This document shows positions 1 to 5,965 of a stretch of DNA of 11,460 bases, in pieces. Origin of the DNA: an uncultured Eubacteriales bacterium (lineage in GTDB: Bacteria > Bacillota > Clostridia > Peptostreptococcales > Anaerovoracaceae); the NCBI GenBank assembly GCA_910585135.1, contig CAJUEB010000064.1:1-11460 (forward strand). The letters run 5' to 3'. The stretch's first letter is position 1, and each line of letters starts with the position of its first letter. Below the pieces are notes generated by a model. The model saw only the letters and a list, made by a program, of their open reading frames with translations. It did not search any database and was not told the DNA's origin. A program made the position numbers and the translations under genes.

Positions 1-676
1 CATCAGAACCAGCCGCAGCGTCCGCTGCAAAAACATCTGCCGAACCCACAGAATCGCTTGATGCCGATCCCACAGAATCACCCGCATCCGAACCCGCCGA
101 ATCGCCCGCCGAACCCGCTGAACCCACTGCCACAACATCCGCTGTAGCATCTTCTGCCGAATCCACCGCCAAGCTATAATAATCAACCACAAGCTTCATA
201 CCAAGCTCCGGTTTTGTAATCCCCATGGCTTTTAACGTATTTTTTCCGAGCATAATTTCATTTTCATGCTGCGGATAATGCCCCTCATAGCTTTCCAGGG
301 CAGGAATCGTCTGCTCCTTCCAGCACGTTTCATCCAGCCAGTAAAGCCTCGTCTTATCCATAAGTTGTCCCTGATACGCCTCCAGTACCGCGCATTTCAC
401 GGAAAGACCCGCACACTGCACGTTTTCCATGGACTTTATCTTTGCCACTTGATCCTCGCGCGGCTCGCTTAACTCGATATCATAATCCATCCCCTGCATC
501 CGAATCTGCCGCTGCGTGACCGTATTCCAATAACCTGTGCCAATCGCGACGACCACCGTAATGAGAAACGTCGTTAAAATAATGGCGGAAATGATTAAAA
601 TATTTCGCTTTTTATTCGCCCGATACGTCATTTTTGCGATCTCACCGACAACCTTCTTATTTCGTACATTCAGCAT
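1..676 (-). CDS. FtsX/MacB-type ABC transporter permease, N-terminal part (runs off the window)
   Basis: Membrane permease of an ABC transporter, partner of the ATPase just upstream. Only the first 225 codons are visible, with no stop before base 1. The ATG at 676-674 overlaps the end of the ATPase gene by 20 bases and has GGAGGTG at 686-692, about 10 bases upstream. A basic N-terminus is followed by one membrane segment at residues 24-46. A soluble extracytoplasmic region resembling the MacB periplasmic-core domain follows, with acidic and aromatic stretches and a GKNTLKAMGI segment. From about residue 172 to the window edge the sequence becomes almost pure Ala, Ser, Gly, Asp and Val, which is not a family feature and looks like a repeat-expansion insert. 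Family knowledge: such permeases with a two-component system often export or sense antimicrobial peptides (Bce/Vra type). That role is inference. The C-terminal membrane segments should lie to the left of the window. Confidence 0.8.
   Translation of the reverse strand, partial: MLNVRNKKVVGEIAKMTYRANKKRNILIISAIILTTFLITVVVAIGTGYWNTVTQRQIRMQGMDYDIELSEPREDQVAKIKSMENVQCAGLSVKCAVLEAYQGQLMDKTRLYWLDETCWKEQTIPALESYEGHYPQHENEIMLGKNTLKAMGITKPELGMKLVVDYYSLAVDSAEDATADVVAVGSAGSAGDSAGSDAGDSVGSASSDSVGSADVFAADAAAGSD
40..129 (-). repeat. Degenerate 24/21-nt in-frame tandem repeats in the permease gene
   Basis: Four head-to-tail units at 40-63, 64-87, 88-108 and 109-129 each start CCGAACCC or CCGATCCC on the plus strand. 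The first two share 15 of their first 16 bases. All unit lengths are multiples of three, so the reading frame is kept. On the coding strand they give Gly-Ser-Ala/Asp-Ser runs. Similar but less regular sequence continues on both sides (about 1-165). Confidence 0.7.
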
Positions 677-1352
677 GGCCGCCTTCACCTCCGCAAATTT
701 TCCCATCCTCAAGCCGCAGAATCCTGTCTGCCATCTGCGCGATTTCAATGTTATGCGTAATCATGACGATTGTCTGCCCAAATTGCCGCCCGGTCGTTTT
801 GATCAAACCAAGCACGTCCTGGCTGGTCTGGCTGTCGAGGTTTCCCGTCGGTTCATCGGCAAGAATGATCGCTGGCTTCGCCGCCAATGCCCTGGCCAAG
901 GCAATTCGCTGCTGCTGCCCACCGGATAACTGATCCGGCATGGCATATTTCTTTTCCTGCAAACCTAATGCCGTAATAATTTTCTCGATATACGCCCGAT
1001 CCGGAGAAATTCCGTCCAGCTTAACCGGCAGGATGATATTCTCGTACGCATTCATCAGCGGCAACAGATTATAATTCTGGAACACAAATCCGATTTTCCG
1101 CCTGCGGAAAATCGTCAGCGCATCCTTTCCCATGCGGGAAATATCCTGCCCATCAACCAGCACCTTTCCCGCAGTAGGATTATCCAGTCCGCCCAGCATA
1201 TGCAAAAGCGTGGATTTTCCACTTCCCGAAGTCCCGACAATAGCAAGAAATTCGCCCCGTTCTACACAAATGCTCACGCCGTCCAGCGCCTTCACTTGCA
1301 GCGCGCCCGTTCCATAATACTTTTTCAGGTCTTTTGCCACTAAAACTTTCAC
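657..1352 (-). CDS. ABC transporter ATP-binding protein, MacB/LolD/BceA type
   Basis: Cytoplasmic ATPase that powers the FtsX-type permease encoded next. With the GTG at 1352 as start it has 231 residues, the usual size. Visible motifs are Walker A GTSGSGKST (40-48), Q-loop Q92, signature LSGGQ (142-146), Walker B ending ILADEP with catalytic E167, the D-loop (NLD) and switch H200. The QNYNLLP segment and the SGGQQQR signature are typical of the MacB/LolD/BceA subfamily. The frame stays open upstream to 1448, but that extension is cysteine- and arginine-rich and lies in the gap after the kinase gene. The family N-terminus (VAKDLKKYYG) begins at the GTG, so I prefer GTG even though its ribosome site (GGTGG) is weak. 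It overlaps the permease start by 20 bases, which suggests translational coupling. Substrate unknown; peptide or antibiotic export or sensing is inferred from the neighbouring two-component genes. Confidence 0.9.
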   Translation of the reverse strand: MKVLVAKDLKKYYGTGALQVKALDGVSICVERGEFLAIVGTSGSGKSTLLHMLGGLDNPTAGKVLVDGQDISRMGKDALTIFRRRKIGFVFQNYNLLPLMNAYENIILPVKLDGISPDRAYIEKIITALGLQEKKYAMPDQLSGGQQQRIALARALAAKPAIILADEPTGNLDSQTSQDVLGLIKTTGRQFGQTIVMITHNIEIAQMADRILRLEDGKICGGEGGHAECTK

Positions 1353-1456
1353 TCTACCACCCGCTTTCTTTGCTCCAAATTTTGTACTGCACATAGGATA
1401 ACAAAGGATTCTTTCGCAAATCTTTCGCAAAGATGATATTTTTGACACATTTTAAA

Positions 1457-1484
1457 TTCCCGCACGGAAATTTCCGTACGGGAA
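1457..1484 (-). terminator. Long hairpin between kinase and ATPase genes (attenuator or weak terminator)
   Basis: A 28-base near-perfect inverted repeat begins 7 bases past the kinase stop codon. Around centre 1470/1471 all pairs match except 1463/1478, which is C/A on the plus strand but a G-U wobble in minus-strand RNA. The hairpin is therefore best formed in the transcript of this operon: about 12 pairs around an AAUU loop. It is followed only by UUUAAAAU, a poor U-tract, so partial termination or an mRNA-processing or stability element is more likely than full termination. Confidence 0.55.
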
Positions 1485-1490
1485 ATATTC

Positions 1491-2406
1491 TTAACCCTTC
1501 GCGTAGCGCGATAAATACAAACAAACGGCAGTCCCTTCCCCCGGGCTTGAATTGAGCTTTGCATATCCGCCTTGCTTTGCCAGAACCTCCCTCACCAGAT
1601 AAAGCAAGACCCGGCGCACTGCTTGCCGCATCAGAACGATAAAAGCGTTCAAAGACCCGCCCCTGCTCTTCTTCCCGGATTCCCATGCCCTGGTCCTGCA
1701 CCATGATACAAACAAACGCTTCATAAGCAATGATGGAAATTTCAATCTGCGAATGCTCCGGCGAATATTTTACCGCATTGTCCAGGACATTTCCGATCGC
1801 TTCTATCGTCCATTTCGGATCTGCATAGCAAGACAGATTCGTTTCTTCCTGCATAATATGGATTTTTTTCTTCAATGCTTCCATCTCCACAAGCTGGCAA
1901 GCACTACTTATCAGTTCGTCTACGCGTGCCATCGTTGGATGGATAGAGATGATTTCCTGTTCCGCATAAGCTGCCTGCATTAATTCTTTCATGAAAAAGC
2001 CCAGCTTGTCCGATTGCTTGCGGATTTTTTCTGCCAGCACTGTGCTTTCCTCGTCCAATCCCCGCTCCTGCAAAAGGCCCGCATACAGCATGATGTTCGC
2101 AAGCGGCGTCCGCACCTGATGCGAAATATCTGAAATAAAGGACTTCACGATATCCCGTTCCCGCTCCGCCCGGTCCTGGTTCATCCCGGATACTGAAACG
2201 AGCCTGTTCAGGCGTTCCGTCACCGCGTCTTCCTGTGATTCATCATAAACAGCAGACTGGATCTCGCCGCCTAGCGCCCTGTCCAATTTTTCTAAAATCC
2301 GCTGGTAATCATCCCCGATTTTCCTTCTGTCGCGGCGCCTTAACAATATAAGCAACAGTGCAGCACACGCCAGCACAACGACTGCAAATACAAAATATCC
2401 GTTCAT
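1491..2406 (-). pseudogene. Sensor histidine kinase, frameshifted in the G2 (GLGL) box
   Basis: Membrane sensor kinase, partner of the response regulator upstream. The preferred start is ATG 2406-2404. It overlaps the regulator stop as TGATG and has GGGAG (2414-2418) 8 bases upstream, better than the in-frame ATG at 2421. Order of parts: one membrane segment (residues about 4-22) with almost no external domain, a linker helix, HisKA with phospho-acceptor H96 in SHQVRTPL, an N box (NVLDNAVKYSP, near 210), a G1 box (DQGMGI) and an F box (FERFYR). Near 1604-1605 the frame breaks. Upstream frame reads SSAPGL, while the proper end (LYLVREVLAKQGGY to SRYAKG, stop TAA 1491-1493) lies in another frame. 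Adding two bases at this point gives GLGLYLVREV and a protein of about 305 residues. As written, translation runs out of frame to 1354 with an unrelated tail and no ATP lid. It is either a real inactivating mutation or a sequence error. Confidence 0.8.
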
Positions 2407-3110
2407 CAATGCCGCTCCCATAGATACCCTTTTCCGTAAACCGTCTTGATATAAGCTGGCTTCGACGGCGTATCCTCCAATTTATCGCGAAGCCTGCGCA
2501 CGCCTACCGACAATGCATTGTCCTCAACATACTCCGTCCCCTCCGGCCAGACCCATTCCAGCAGGCGTTCCCTCGTCAAAATCCGCCCTGCATGGAAAAC
2601 GAGCAGATACAAAATCCGCTGTTCCGTTTTACTAAGCTCAATCAGGTTGCCGTCTTTGTAAAACTCCATCGTATCGAAGCAAAACCGAAATACCGAATCC
2701 TCATATTCTGATTTCTGTTCCTCAGTATTGCGTCGCAGCAGCGCCCGTATCCGCGCCCGGAGAACCATCAGGCTGAACGGTTTCGTGATATAATCATCTG
2801 CGCCGCACTCCAAGCCTTTTACGATATCCAGTTCCATGTCCCGTGCGGTAAGCAAGGCAATCGGTATCCGGCTCGAGCTCCGTATCTGCTTGCAAAAATC
2901 AAGTCCGCTGCCATCCGGCAAGTTGATGTCGATGACCAGCAGGGCAAATGATTTTTCCTGCAATGCTTTTTTTGCTTCTGCGATCGTCCCGCAAAGGACA
3001 AAGGCAAAATCCTCGCCGGCAAGAGACAAACTGATTCCCTCGGCAAGTTCTTGGTCGTCCTCTAAAATCAAGATGTTTTGTTTTTTGTGGGCTTTCCTTT
3101 CCTGCATCAT
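2406..3110 (-). CDS. OmpR/PhoB-family response regulator
   Basis: Cytoplasmic DNA-binding response regulator of 234 residues, normal for the family. The receiver domain (about 11-130) has the acidic pocket E17-D18-D19, phospho-acceptor D61 in VIDINLPDG, switch T88 (LLTARD) and K110 in the YITKPF motif. The C-terminal winged helix (about 140-232) contains LSKTEQRILYLL, the NALSVGVRRLRDKL recognition helix and the closing IKTVYGKGYLW. The start is the first of two consecutive ATGs, with AGGGG 7 bases upstream inside the end of the XRE gene, 4 bases past its TAA. The stop overlaps the kinase ATG by one base. All functional residues are present, although its likely kinase is frameshifted. Expected target, by analogy with BceR/VraR-like systems, is the ABC transporter of the same cluster; this is inference. 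The DNA shows no separate promoter, so it is probably cotranscribed with the XRE gene. Confidence 0.92.
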   Translation of the reverse strand: MMQERKAHKKQNILILEDDQELAEGISLSLAGEDFAFVLCGTIAEAKKALQEKSFALLVIDINLPDGSGLDFCKQIRSSSRIPIALLTARDMELDIVKGLECGADDYITKPFSLMVLRARIRALLRRNTEEQKSEYEDSVFRFCFDTMEFYKDGNLIELSKTEQRILYLLVFHAGRILTRERLLEWVWPEGTEYVEDNALSVGVRRLRDKLEDTPSKPAYIKTVYGKGYLWERH

Positions 3111-3114
3111 CCCC

Positions 3115-3327
3115 TTACCCCTGTTCTTCTATATATAAATCAACCCCGCAAAAGTCCGCCAGGTGAATCGTCTTTTCGATTTCTGCTGTCGCTTTGCCCC
3201 GCTCCACATCAGAAATAAAAGTCACGCTGAGACCCGTCATCTCTGACAAATACACCTGCGTATAATTCAATGCTTTTCTTCGTTTTCTGATTTCCTGGCC
3301 TAATGCTTTTTCATGATTGATTTTCAT
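3115..3327 (-). CDS. Small XRE/HipB-like helix-turn-helix regulator
   Basis: A 70-residue protein made almost only of a Cro/C1-type helix-turn-helix (about residues 10-63). EIRKRRKALNYTQVYLSEMTG is helices 1-2, and LSVTFISDVERGK is the recognition helix with the conserved Glu-Arg-Gly-Lys. The sequence resembles the y4mF/HipB antitoxin-like subgroup, but no HipA kinase or other toxin lies next to it. ATG 3327-3325 has AAGGA 6 bases upstream. It ends 4 bases before the response regulator start, so it appears to head the two-component/ABC operon. The three direct repeats just upstream (3344-3433) are its likely operators, implying autoregulation. This is inferred from position only. Confidence 0.82.
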   Translation of the reverse strand: MKINHEKALGQEIRKRRKALNYTQVYLSEMTGLSVTFISDVERGKATAEIEKTIHLADFCGVDLYIEEQG

Positions 3328-3343
3328 TGATTTTCCTTATTGT

Positions 3344-3433
3344 GCCGCCTGGCACTATCTTTGCGACAAACTGTTTTTACGCCATTCGGCATTATTTTTT
3401 CGACGAACTATTTTTTATACCGCCCGGCATTAT
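3344..3433. repeat. Three degenerate 37-38 bp direct repeats upstream of the XRE gene
   Basis: Units start at 3344, 3381 and 3419. The first two are complete and about three quarters identical; the third is truncated. Each holds GGCAYTAT (3351, 3388, 3426) and the first two share TTNCGAC(A/G)AACT followed by a T-run. In units 1 and 2 GCC-N4-GGC is a small inverted repeat; unit 1 extends to TGCC-N4-GGCA at 3343-3354. Together they fill most of the 149-base gap between the GH39-like relic and the XRE gene. I see no confident -35/-10 pair; TATAAA on the minus strand at 3414-3419 is the best -10 candidate. Likely regulator-binding array. Confidence 0.6.
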
Positions 3434-3822
3434 TTGAATGATGCGCCTCCCTGCGGTGAACTTTTCACGGTGTATATTAAAGAAAAAGCGATATCCGCTG
3501 AACATGAAACGGCTTCAATGTCACAGGATACAAGCCGCCGGACTCACCTGGCAGCTCATAGCTTTCAAAATAATGATCCGGGGTGGAAGCGTTATTTAAA
3601 GCTGCCGCTATCGTTTCATCGACCGAAGACGGCCGCCCCATCCGCTCCCACTGTAAAAACGCATCTGTTTCAAATTTCAATTCCGTTTTTTTAATCAAGA
3701 TGCGATCGGCATCCGTAAGACCTGATAAACCCAAACGCCAGCATTGATCCCGGCAATTTTTCACAAGCGAATAAATATCATGCAGCTCTTTGGCTTGCAA
3801 AAGGCGCGCAAGCGGCAATGGC

Positions 3823-3957
3823 GCAGTAGTTTCGCCTGCGTCCAAGTTCGCAGAGCCAACGATTTCATCCGTATCCGCAGAACCAACAATTCCCCCTGCG
3901 CTCGCAGAATCAACGGTTTTGCCTACGCCTGCATCTGTAACCCCAGCGGTTTTATCC
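3823..3957 (-). repeat. Five degenerate 27-nt in-frame tandem repeats
   Basis: Units begin at 3823, 3850, 3877, 3904 and 3931, four of them with GCAG and the last with GCAT (plus strand). Units at 3850, 3877 and 3904 share GCAGA(A/G)(C/T)CAAC. Each encodes nine residues, for example ADTDEIVGS, ASAGGIVGS and AGVGKTVDS. The array sits directly after the conserved LLYHYP block of the GH39-like remnant, where intact family members continue without such an insert. Confidence 0.75.
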
Positions 3958-4205
3958 GCACCCGCATCCGCACAAGCAGGATAATGATATAACAAGATTT
4001 CTATCGTTTTCTGTTGCTTGATCAGAAAAATGCCCGGCAAAATGATTGCCGAATCGGCAAAGCGCATATCTTGCCGCAAAAAAGGATGAAGCATTTCTTT
4101 TAGGTAAAAAGCAGATTTTCGCAGCCCGCATTTTGCGATACTGCCCGGTTCGCCGCAAAACACGAAATCATAATCGCTTTCTTCACCACAGTCAGCATCA
4201 CAAAT

Positions 4206-4310
4206 CCCGTCACTTTCAAAACCAGATCCATCGGCCGGCCCGTCATCAGAAATAGGATCACGAACGGCCTTTCCTTCGCAACCGGGCACACACGCCCCGT
4301 TACTTTCAAA
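4206..4310 (-). repeat. Diverged duplication of a Cys-rich FES(N/D)G motif
   Basis: CCCGTCACTTTCAAA at 4206-4220 recurs with one change at 4296-4310, 90 bases away (30 codons). The encoded segments FESDGICDADCGEE and FESNGACVPGCEGK align over 14 residues, including both cysteines. The sequence between is not itself clearly repeated, so this is a spaced or eroded duplication. Confidence 0.5.
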
Positions 4311-4461
4311 GTCACGGGCGCATGCCACCTCACCAGCGGAAACGCTCCCGCCGCCCGAAACAAATCCGCAATTCATTTCCTTATCTTTAATAACGCCACT
4401 GACCGCCCTCTCCTCAAAAAACCTGTCATATTCACGCAGCGATAAACTGCCACGTGCACCA

Positions 4462-4533
4462 CCGCCCGTCATACCGCACGCCGCATCGCCCATCACGCCG
4501 CCCGTCATACCACACACCATATCTCCCGCCATG
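4462..4533 (-). repeat. Two 36-nt in-frame tandem repeats
   Basis: Units 4462-4497 and 4498-4533 are about 75% identical and share the 14-mer CCGCCCGTCATACC exactly. The coding strand gives two 12-residue units, each ending CGMTGG. They are inserted between the YDTPFFPAVLL and YDRFFEE blocks of the GH39-like remnant. Confidence 0.7.
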
Positions 4534-4578
4534 CTGCACACCATACGGGAAAGCAAAACTGCTGGAAAAAACGGCGTA

Positions 4579-5751
4579 TCATACAGCACCGCCCCGCACA
4601 CATCCTTCAAAATCTACCGCCTCTGCCTGCACCATATTTTCGCCATCTGCCGCCTTTATCTGCGCCATATCGTCAGCATCCGCCGATTCAACACATTCAG
4701 CATCCATCCGCGCACGATCCCTAGCACCCGCCTGCGCGATATGCTCCTTGGAAAACATCGCCAATGCGCGATCTATGTCAGCAGGCATCGTCGAGCGAGC
4801 CGCTGTAACATTTTTGTACCGGATCGTTTGCCGGGCAAATTTTTTCCGGTAAGCAGCGGGCGTCATGTCAAACAACCTTTTAAAATGAAGGCTAAAATAA
4901 CGATACGACGAAAAACCAAGCTCATACACGATCTGGCTGACCGGCATCTGCGTCCCCAGAAGATAGATCTCGGATTTCTCCACCCGGATATGCTGCAAAA
5001 GCTCAGAAAAGGTAAGCCCGACCCCTGATTTTACCAAGTGGGAAATATAATACCGATTGATAAAGGTCACATCCGCAACATCCTGTAATTGAATTTTCTG
5101 CGGAAAGTTTTCATAGAAATACAGGAGGATGCTCTTGAGCCTGTTTGCCTGCTGCGCACGATCCCGCAGCGAATTTTCCTTATCATCGCTAAGGAGGAAA
5201 TATTCATGCGTGAAATGAAGCTCAAAATAGTTGATTAACGAACGCAGCAAAATTTTTTCGTACTGCACATCGTTTTCCGCCACGCCTGCTGGAAGGTGCA
5301 GGACATCGGGATTTTCCCCGGATCGGGAAAACAAATGCAAGGCGAAGATCTTGTTAAGCAAATTCTTTATTTGAACGAAATCCTTACCCGAAGCATCCTG
5401 ATAAAGTGAATATGCCGATACGAAAATATTCTCTTCCTCACACGGATCATAAAAATCCCGGTTAATCTCAAGAATGCATACCCGGTTCGGCTCATCAGCA
5501 GCATAAAGGGCATGCAGCTCGAACGGATTGATAATCGTAAACTCCCCCGCATGAAGAATGTAATTGGATACGCCAACCTTCACGAAAATGCTGCCTTCTG
5601 CGACATATATCAGCTCCATGTGCAGCTGTGTATGAAGCGGGTACTCCTCGATTGAAATATAAGAAAGCGCCGCAGGGCTTTCCCCGGAAACAGGAAATGT
5701 TTTCAAAAGCGGTTTCACAAGCCCGATATTGACGTTTTTTTCTTGAAGCAA
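4579..5751 (-). CDS. AraC-family regulator with N-terminal cupin (GH39-fusion type, truncated)
   Basis: DNA-binding regulator of 390 residues. A cupin-like ligand domain (about 25-110; LIYVAEGSIFVKVG, then HAGEFTIINPFELHAL) is followed by a helical linker. The double helix-turn-helix of AraC proteins (about 205-305) has IQLQDVADVTFINRYYISHLVK as the first unit, MPVSQIVYELGFSSYRYFSLHFKRLF as the second, and the closing MTPAAYRKKF. Start is TTG 5751 with a well-placed AAAGGAGG. After residue about 335 the sequence becomes Ala/Asp/Glu/Met-rich and includes two 33-nt tandem repeats, then stops at TGA 4579-4581. The next open frame, overlapping by 32 bases, resembles a GH39 C-terminus. AraC-GH39 fusions exist in Clostridia, so this is probably the N-terminal part of one that lost its barrel and picked up a frameshift. 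The DNA-binding part looks intact. Probable target: the divergent amidohydrolase-transporter operon. Confidence 0.85.
   Translation of the reverse strand: MLQEKNVNIGLVKPLLKTFPVSGESPAALSYISIEEYPLHTQLHMELIYVAEGSIFVKVGVSNYILHAGEFTIINPFELHALYAADEPNRVCILEINRDFYDPCEEENIFVSAYSLYQDASGKDFVQIKNLLNKIFALHLFSRSGENPDVLHLPAGVAENDVQYEKILLRSLINYFELHFTHEYFLLSDDKENSLRDRAQQANRLKSILLYFYENFPQKIQLQDVADVTFINRYYISHLVKSGVGLTFSELLQHIRVEKSEIYLLGTQMPVSQIVYELGFSSYRYFSLHFKRLFDMTPAAYRKKFARQTIRYKNVTAARSTMPADIDRALAMFSKEHIAQAGARDRARMDAECVESADADDMAQIKAADGENMVQAEAVDFEGCVRGGAV
4612..4677 (-). repeat. Two 33-nt in-frame tandem repeats in the AraC C-terminal tail
   Basis: Units 4612-4644 and 4645-4677 are about 70% identical, both starting ATCT(A/G)CCGCCT; a partial third copy (ATCCGCCG) starts at 4678. 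They encode the 11-residue units with M-x-Q-x-x-A-x-D seen in the DDMAQIKAAD / ENMVQAEAVD pair, beyond the conserved helix-turn-helix. Confidence 0.6.
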
Positions 5752-5767
5752 GGCATATGCCTCCTTT
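5749..5767 (-). promoter_or_regulatory. Ribosome site selecting the TTG start of the AraC gene
   Basis: AAAGGAGG at 5760-5767 lies 8 bases before TTG (5751-5749), ideal spacing. An ATG at 5756-5754 sits only 3 bases after it and opens a 13-codon frame in another register, so it is a poor start. The TTG frame is the one that encodes the cupin and AraC domains. Confidence 0.75.
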
Positions 5768-5780
5768 GTAGGTTTTTTTG

Positions 5781-5789
5781 ATTATACCA
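5781..5789 (-). promoter_or_regulatory. Extended -10 promoter of the AraC gene
   Basis: On the minus strand TGGTATAAT is a perfect extended -10 (TGnTATAAT). The -35 position (5804-5809, TTCTTT) is poor, as is common for extended -10 promoters. The predicted start is near 5774, giving a leader of about 24 bases. Confidence 0.65.
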
Positions 5790-5847
5790 AAAACACGGCC
5801 GGAAAAGAAGGCAAGAAGGCACAGAAGCACGAAAAAACCGAAAATTA

Positions 5848-5880
5848 GCAAGATACTGTATATATGGTTGCAAAATACTG
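5848..5880 (+). promoter_or_regulatory. Direct-repeat operator, probable AraC-family binding site
   Basis: GCAAGATACTG (5848-5858) and GCAAAATACTG (5870-5880) are direct repeats starting 22 bp apart, two helical turns, the usual half-site layout of AraC-family activators. A weaker third copy, GTAAAATAC, is at 5905-5913. They lie between the divergent AraC-type and amidohydrolase genes. Binding is inferred. Confidence 0.5.
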
Positions 5881-5911
5881 ACTATTCCATAAAAACACCT
5901 TGTTGTAAAAT
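5868..5911 (+). promoter_or_regulatory. Candidate promoter of the amidohydrolase-transporter operon
   Basis: Two readings are possible. TTGCAA (5868) with TAAAAA (5890) at 16 bp is a 4/6 plus 4/6 match. TAAAAT (5906-5911) is a 5/6 -10 without a -35. In the second case the proximal repeat at 5870-5880 would be centred near -43, typical of an activator-dependent AraC promoter. Leader is about 50 bases. Confidence 0.4.
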
Positions 5912-5965
5912 ACAAGCAAACAAACGAAGCGAGCCTATAGAAAGCCGCATGAAAGGAGAAAATCC

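Larger units (their letters stand above)
3477..4610 (-). pseudogene. C-terminal GH39-like (beta-xylosidase) module remnant with low-complexity inserts
   Basis: Open frame of 377 codons beginning TTG at 4610, right after an in-frame TAG (4614-4616); GAGG lies about 9 bases upstream. It overlaps the AraC gene by 32 bases in another frame. Several segments recall the C-terminal half of GH39 domains fused to AraC regulators: YDTPFFPAVLL (10-20), YDRFFEE, GLRKSAFYLKEMLHPF, EILLYHYP (204-211), IYSLVKN, LSGLTDADRILI, the FLQWERMGRP motif (318-327) and an L-x-P-F-x-V-x-x-I-x-L end (365-375). The catalytic barrel with its two glutamates is absent, so no hydrolase activity is expected. Between these blocks lie Gly/Ala/Asp/Cys/Met-rich stretches: two 12-residue repeats (27-50), a diverged FES(N/D)G(A/I)C repeat at 101 and 131, and five 9-residue repeats (218-263). 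The family call is from remembered consensus, not a search. Otherwise it is an unknown low-complexity protein. Confidence 0.55.

Noticed and set aside
40..129. CRISPR-like array in the permease repeats, and likewise at 3823-3957.
   Set aside because: Units are contiguous without spacers, degenerate, and in frame within a coding sequence.
1353..1448. Longer ATPase start near 1448.
   Set aside because: The extra residues show no ABC family features and cover the intergenic gap; the conserved N-terminus fits GTG at 1352.
1354..1604. C-terminal continuation of the kinase frame to a stop at 1354.
   Set aside because: It is out-of-frame translation after the break. The conserved kinase ending is in the other frame and stops at 1491, and the tail overlaps the intergenic hairpin and the ATPase start.
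2407..2421. Kinase start at ATG 2421.
   Set aside because: ATG 2406 overlaps the regulator stop (TGATG) and has GGGAG at ideal distance, and the membrane segment begins right after it.
3115..3327. HipBA toxin-antitoxin module.
   Set aside because: The small protein looks HipB-like, but no HipA kinase or other toxin gene is adjacent.
3456..3468. GTGAA-CTT-TTCAC inverted repeat as terminator of the GH39-like gene.
   Set aside because: A five-pair stem with no U-tract on the minus strand is too weak.
3477..4800. Diversity-generating retroelement target region.
   Set aside because: No reverse transcriptase, template repeat or adenine-specific variation is visible; the variation is in repeat copies.
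4454..5028. Open plus-strand frames of 132 and 165 codons opposite the AraC and GH39-like genes.
   Set aside because: They mirror low-complexity coding sequence, lack ribosome sites and show no family features.
5715..5756. ATG at 5756 as a start for the AraC gene or a leader peptide.
   Set aside because: It is only 3 bases from the ribosome site and opens a 13-codon frame in another register; TTG 5751 fits better.
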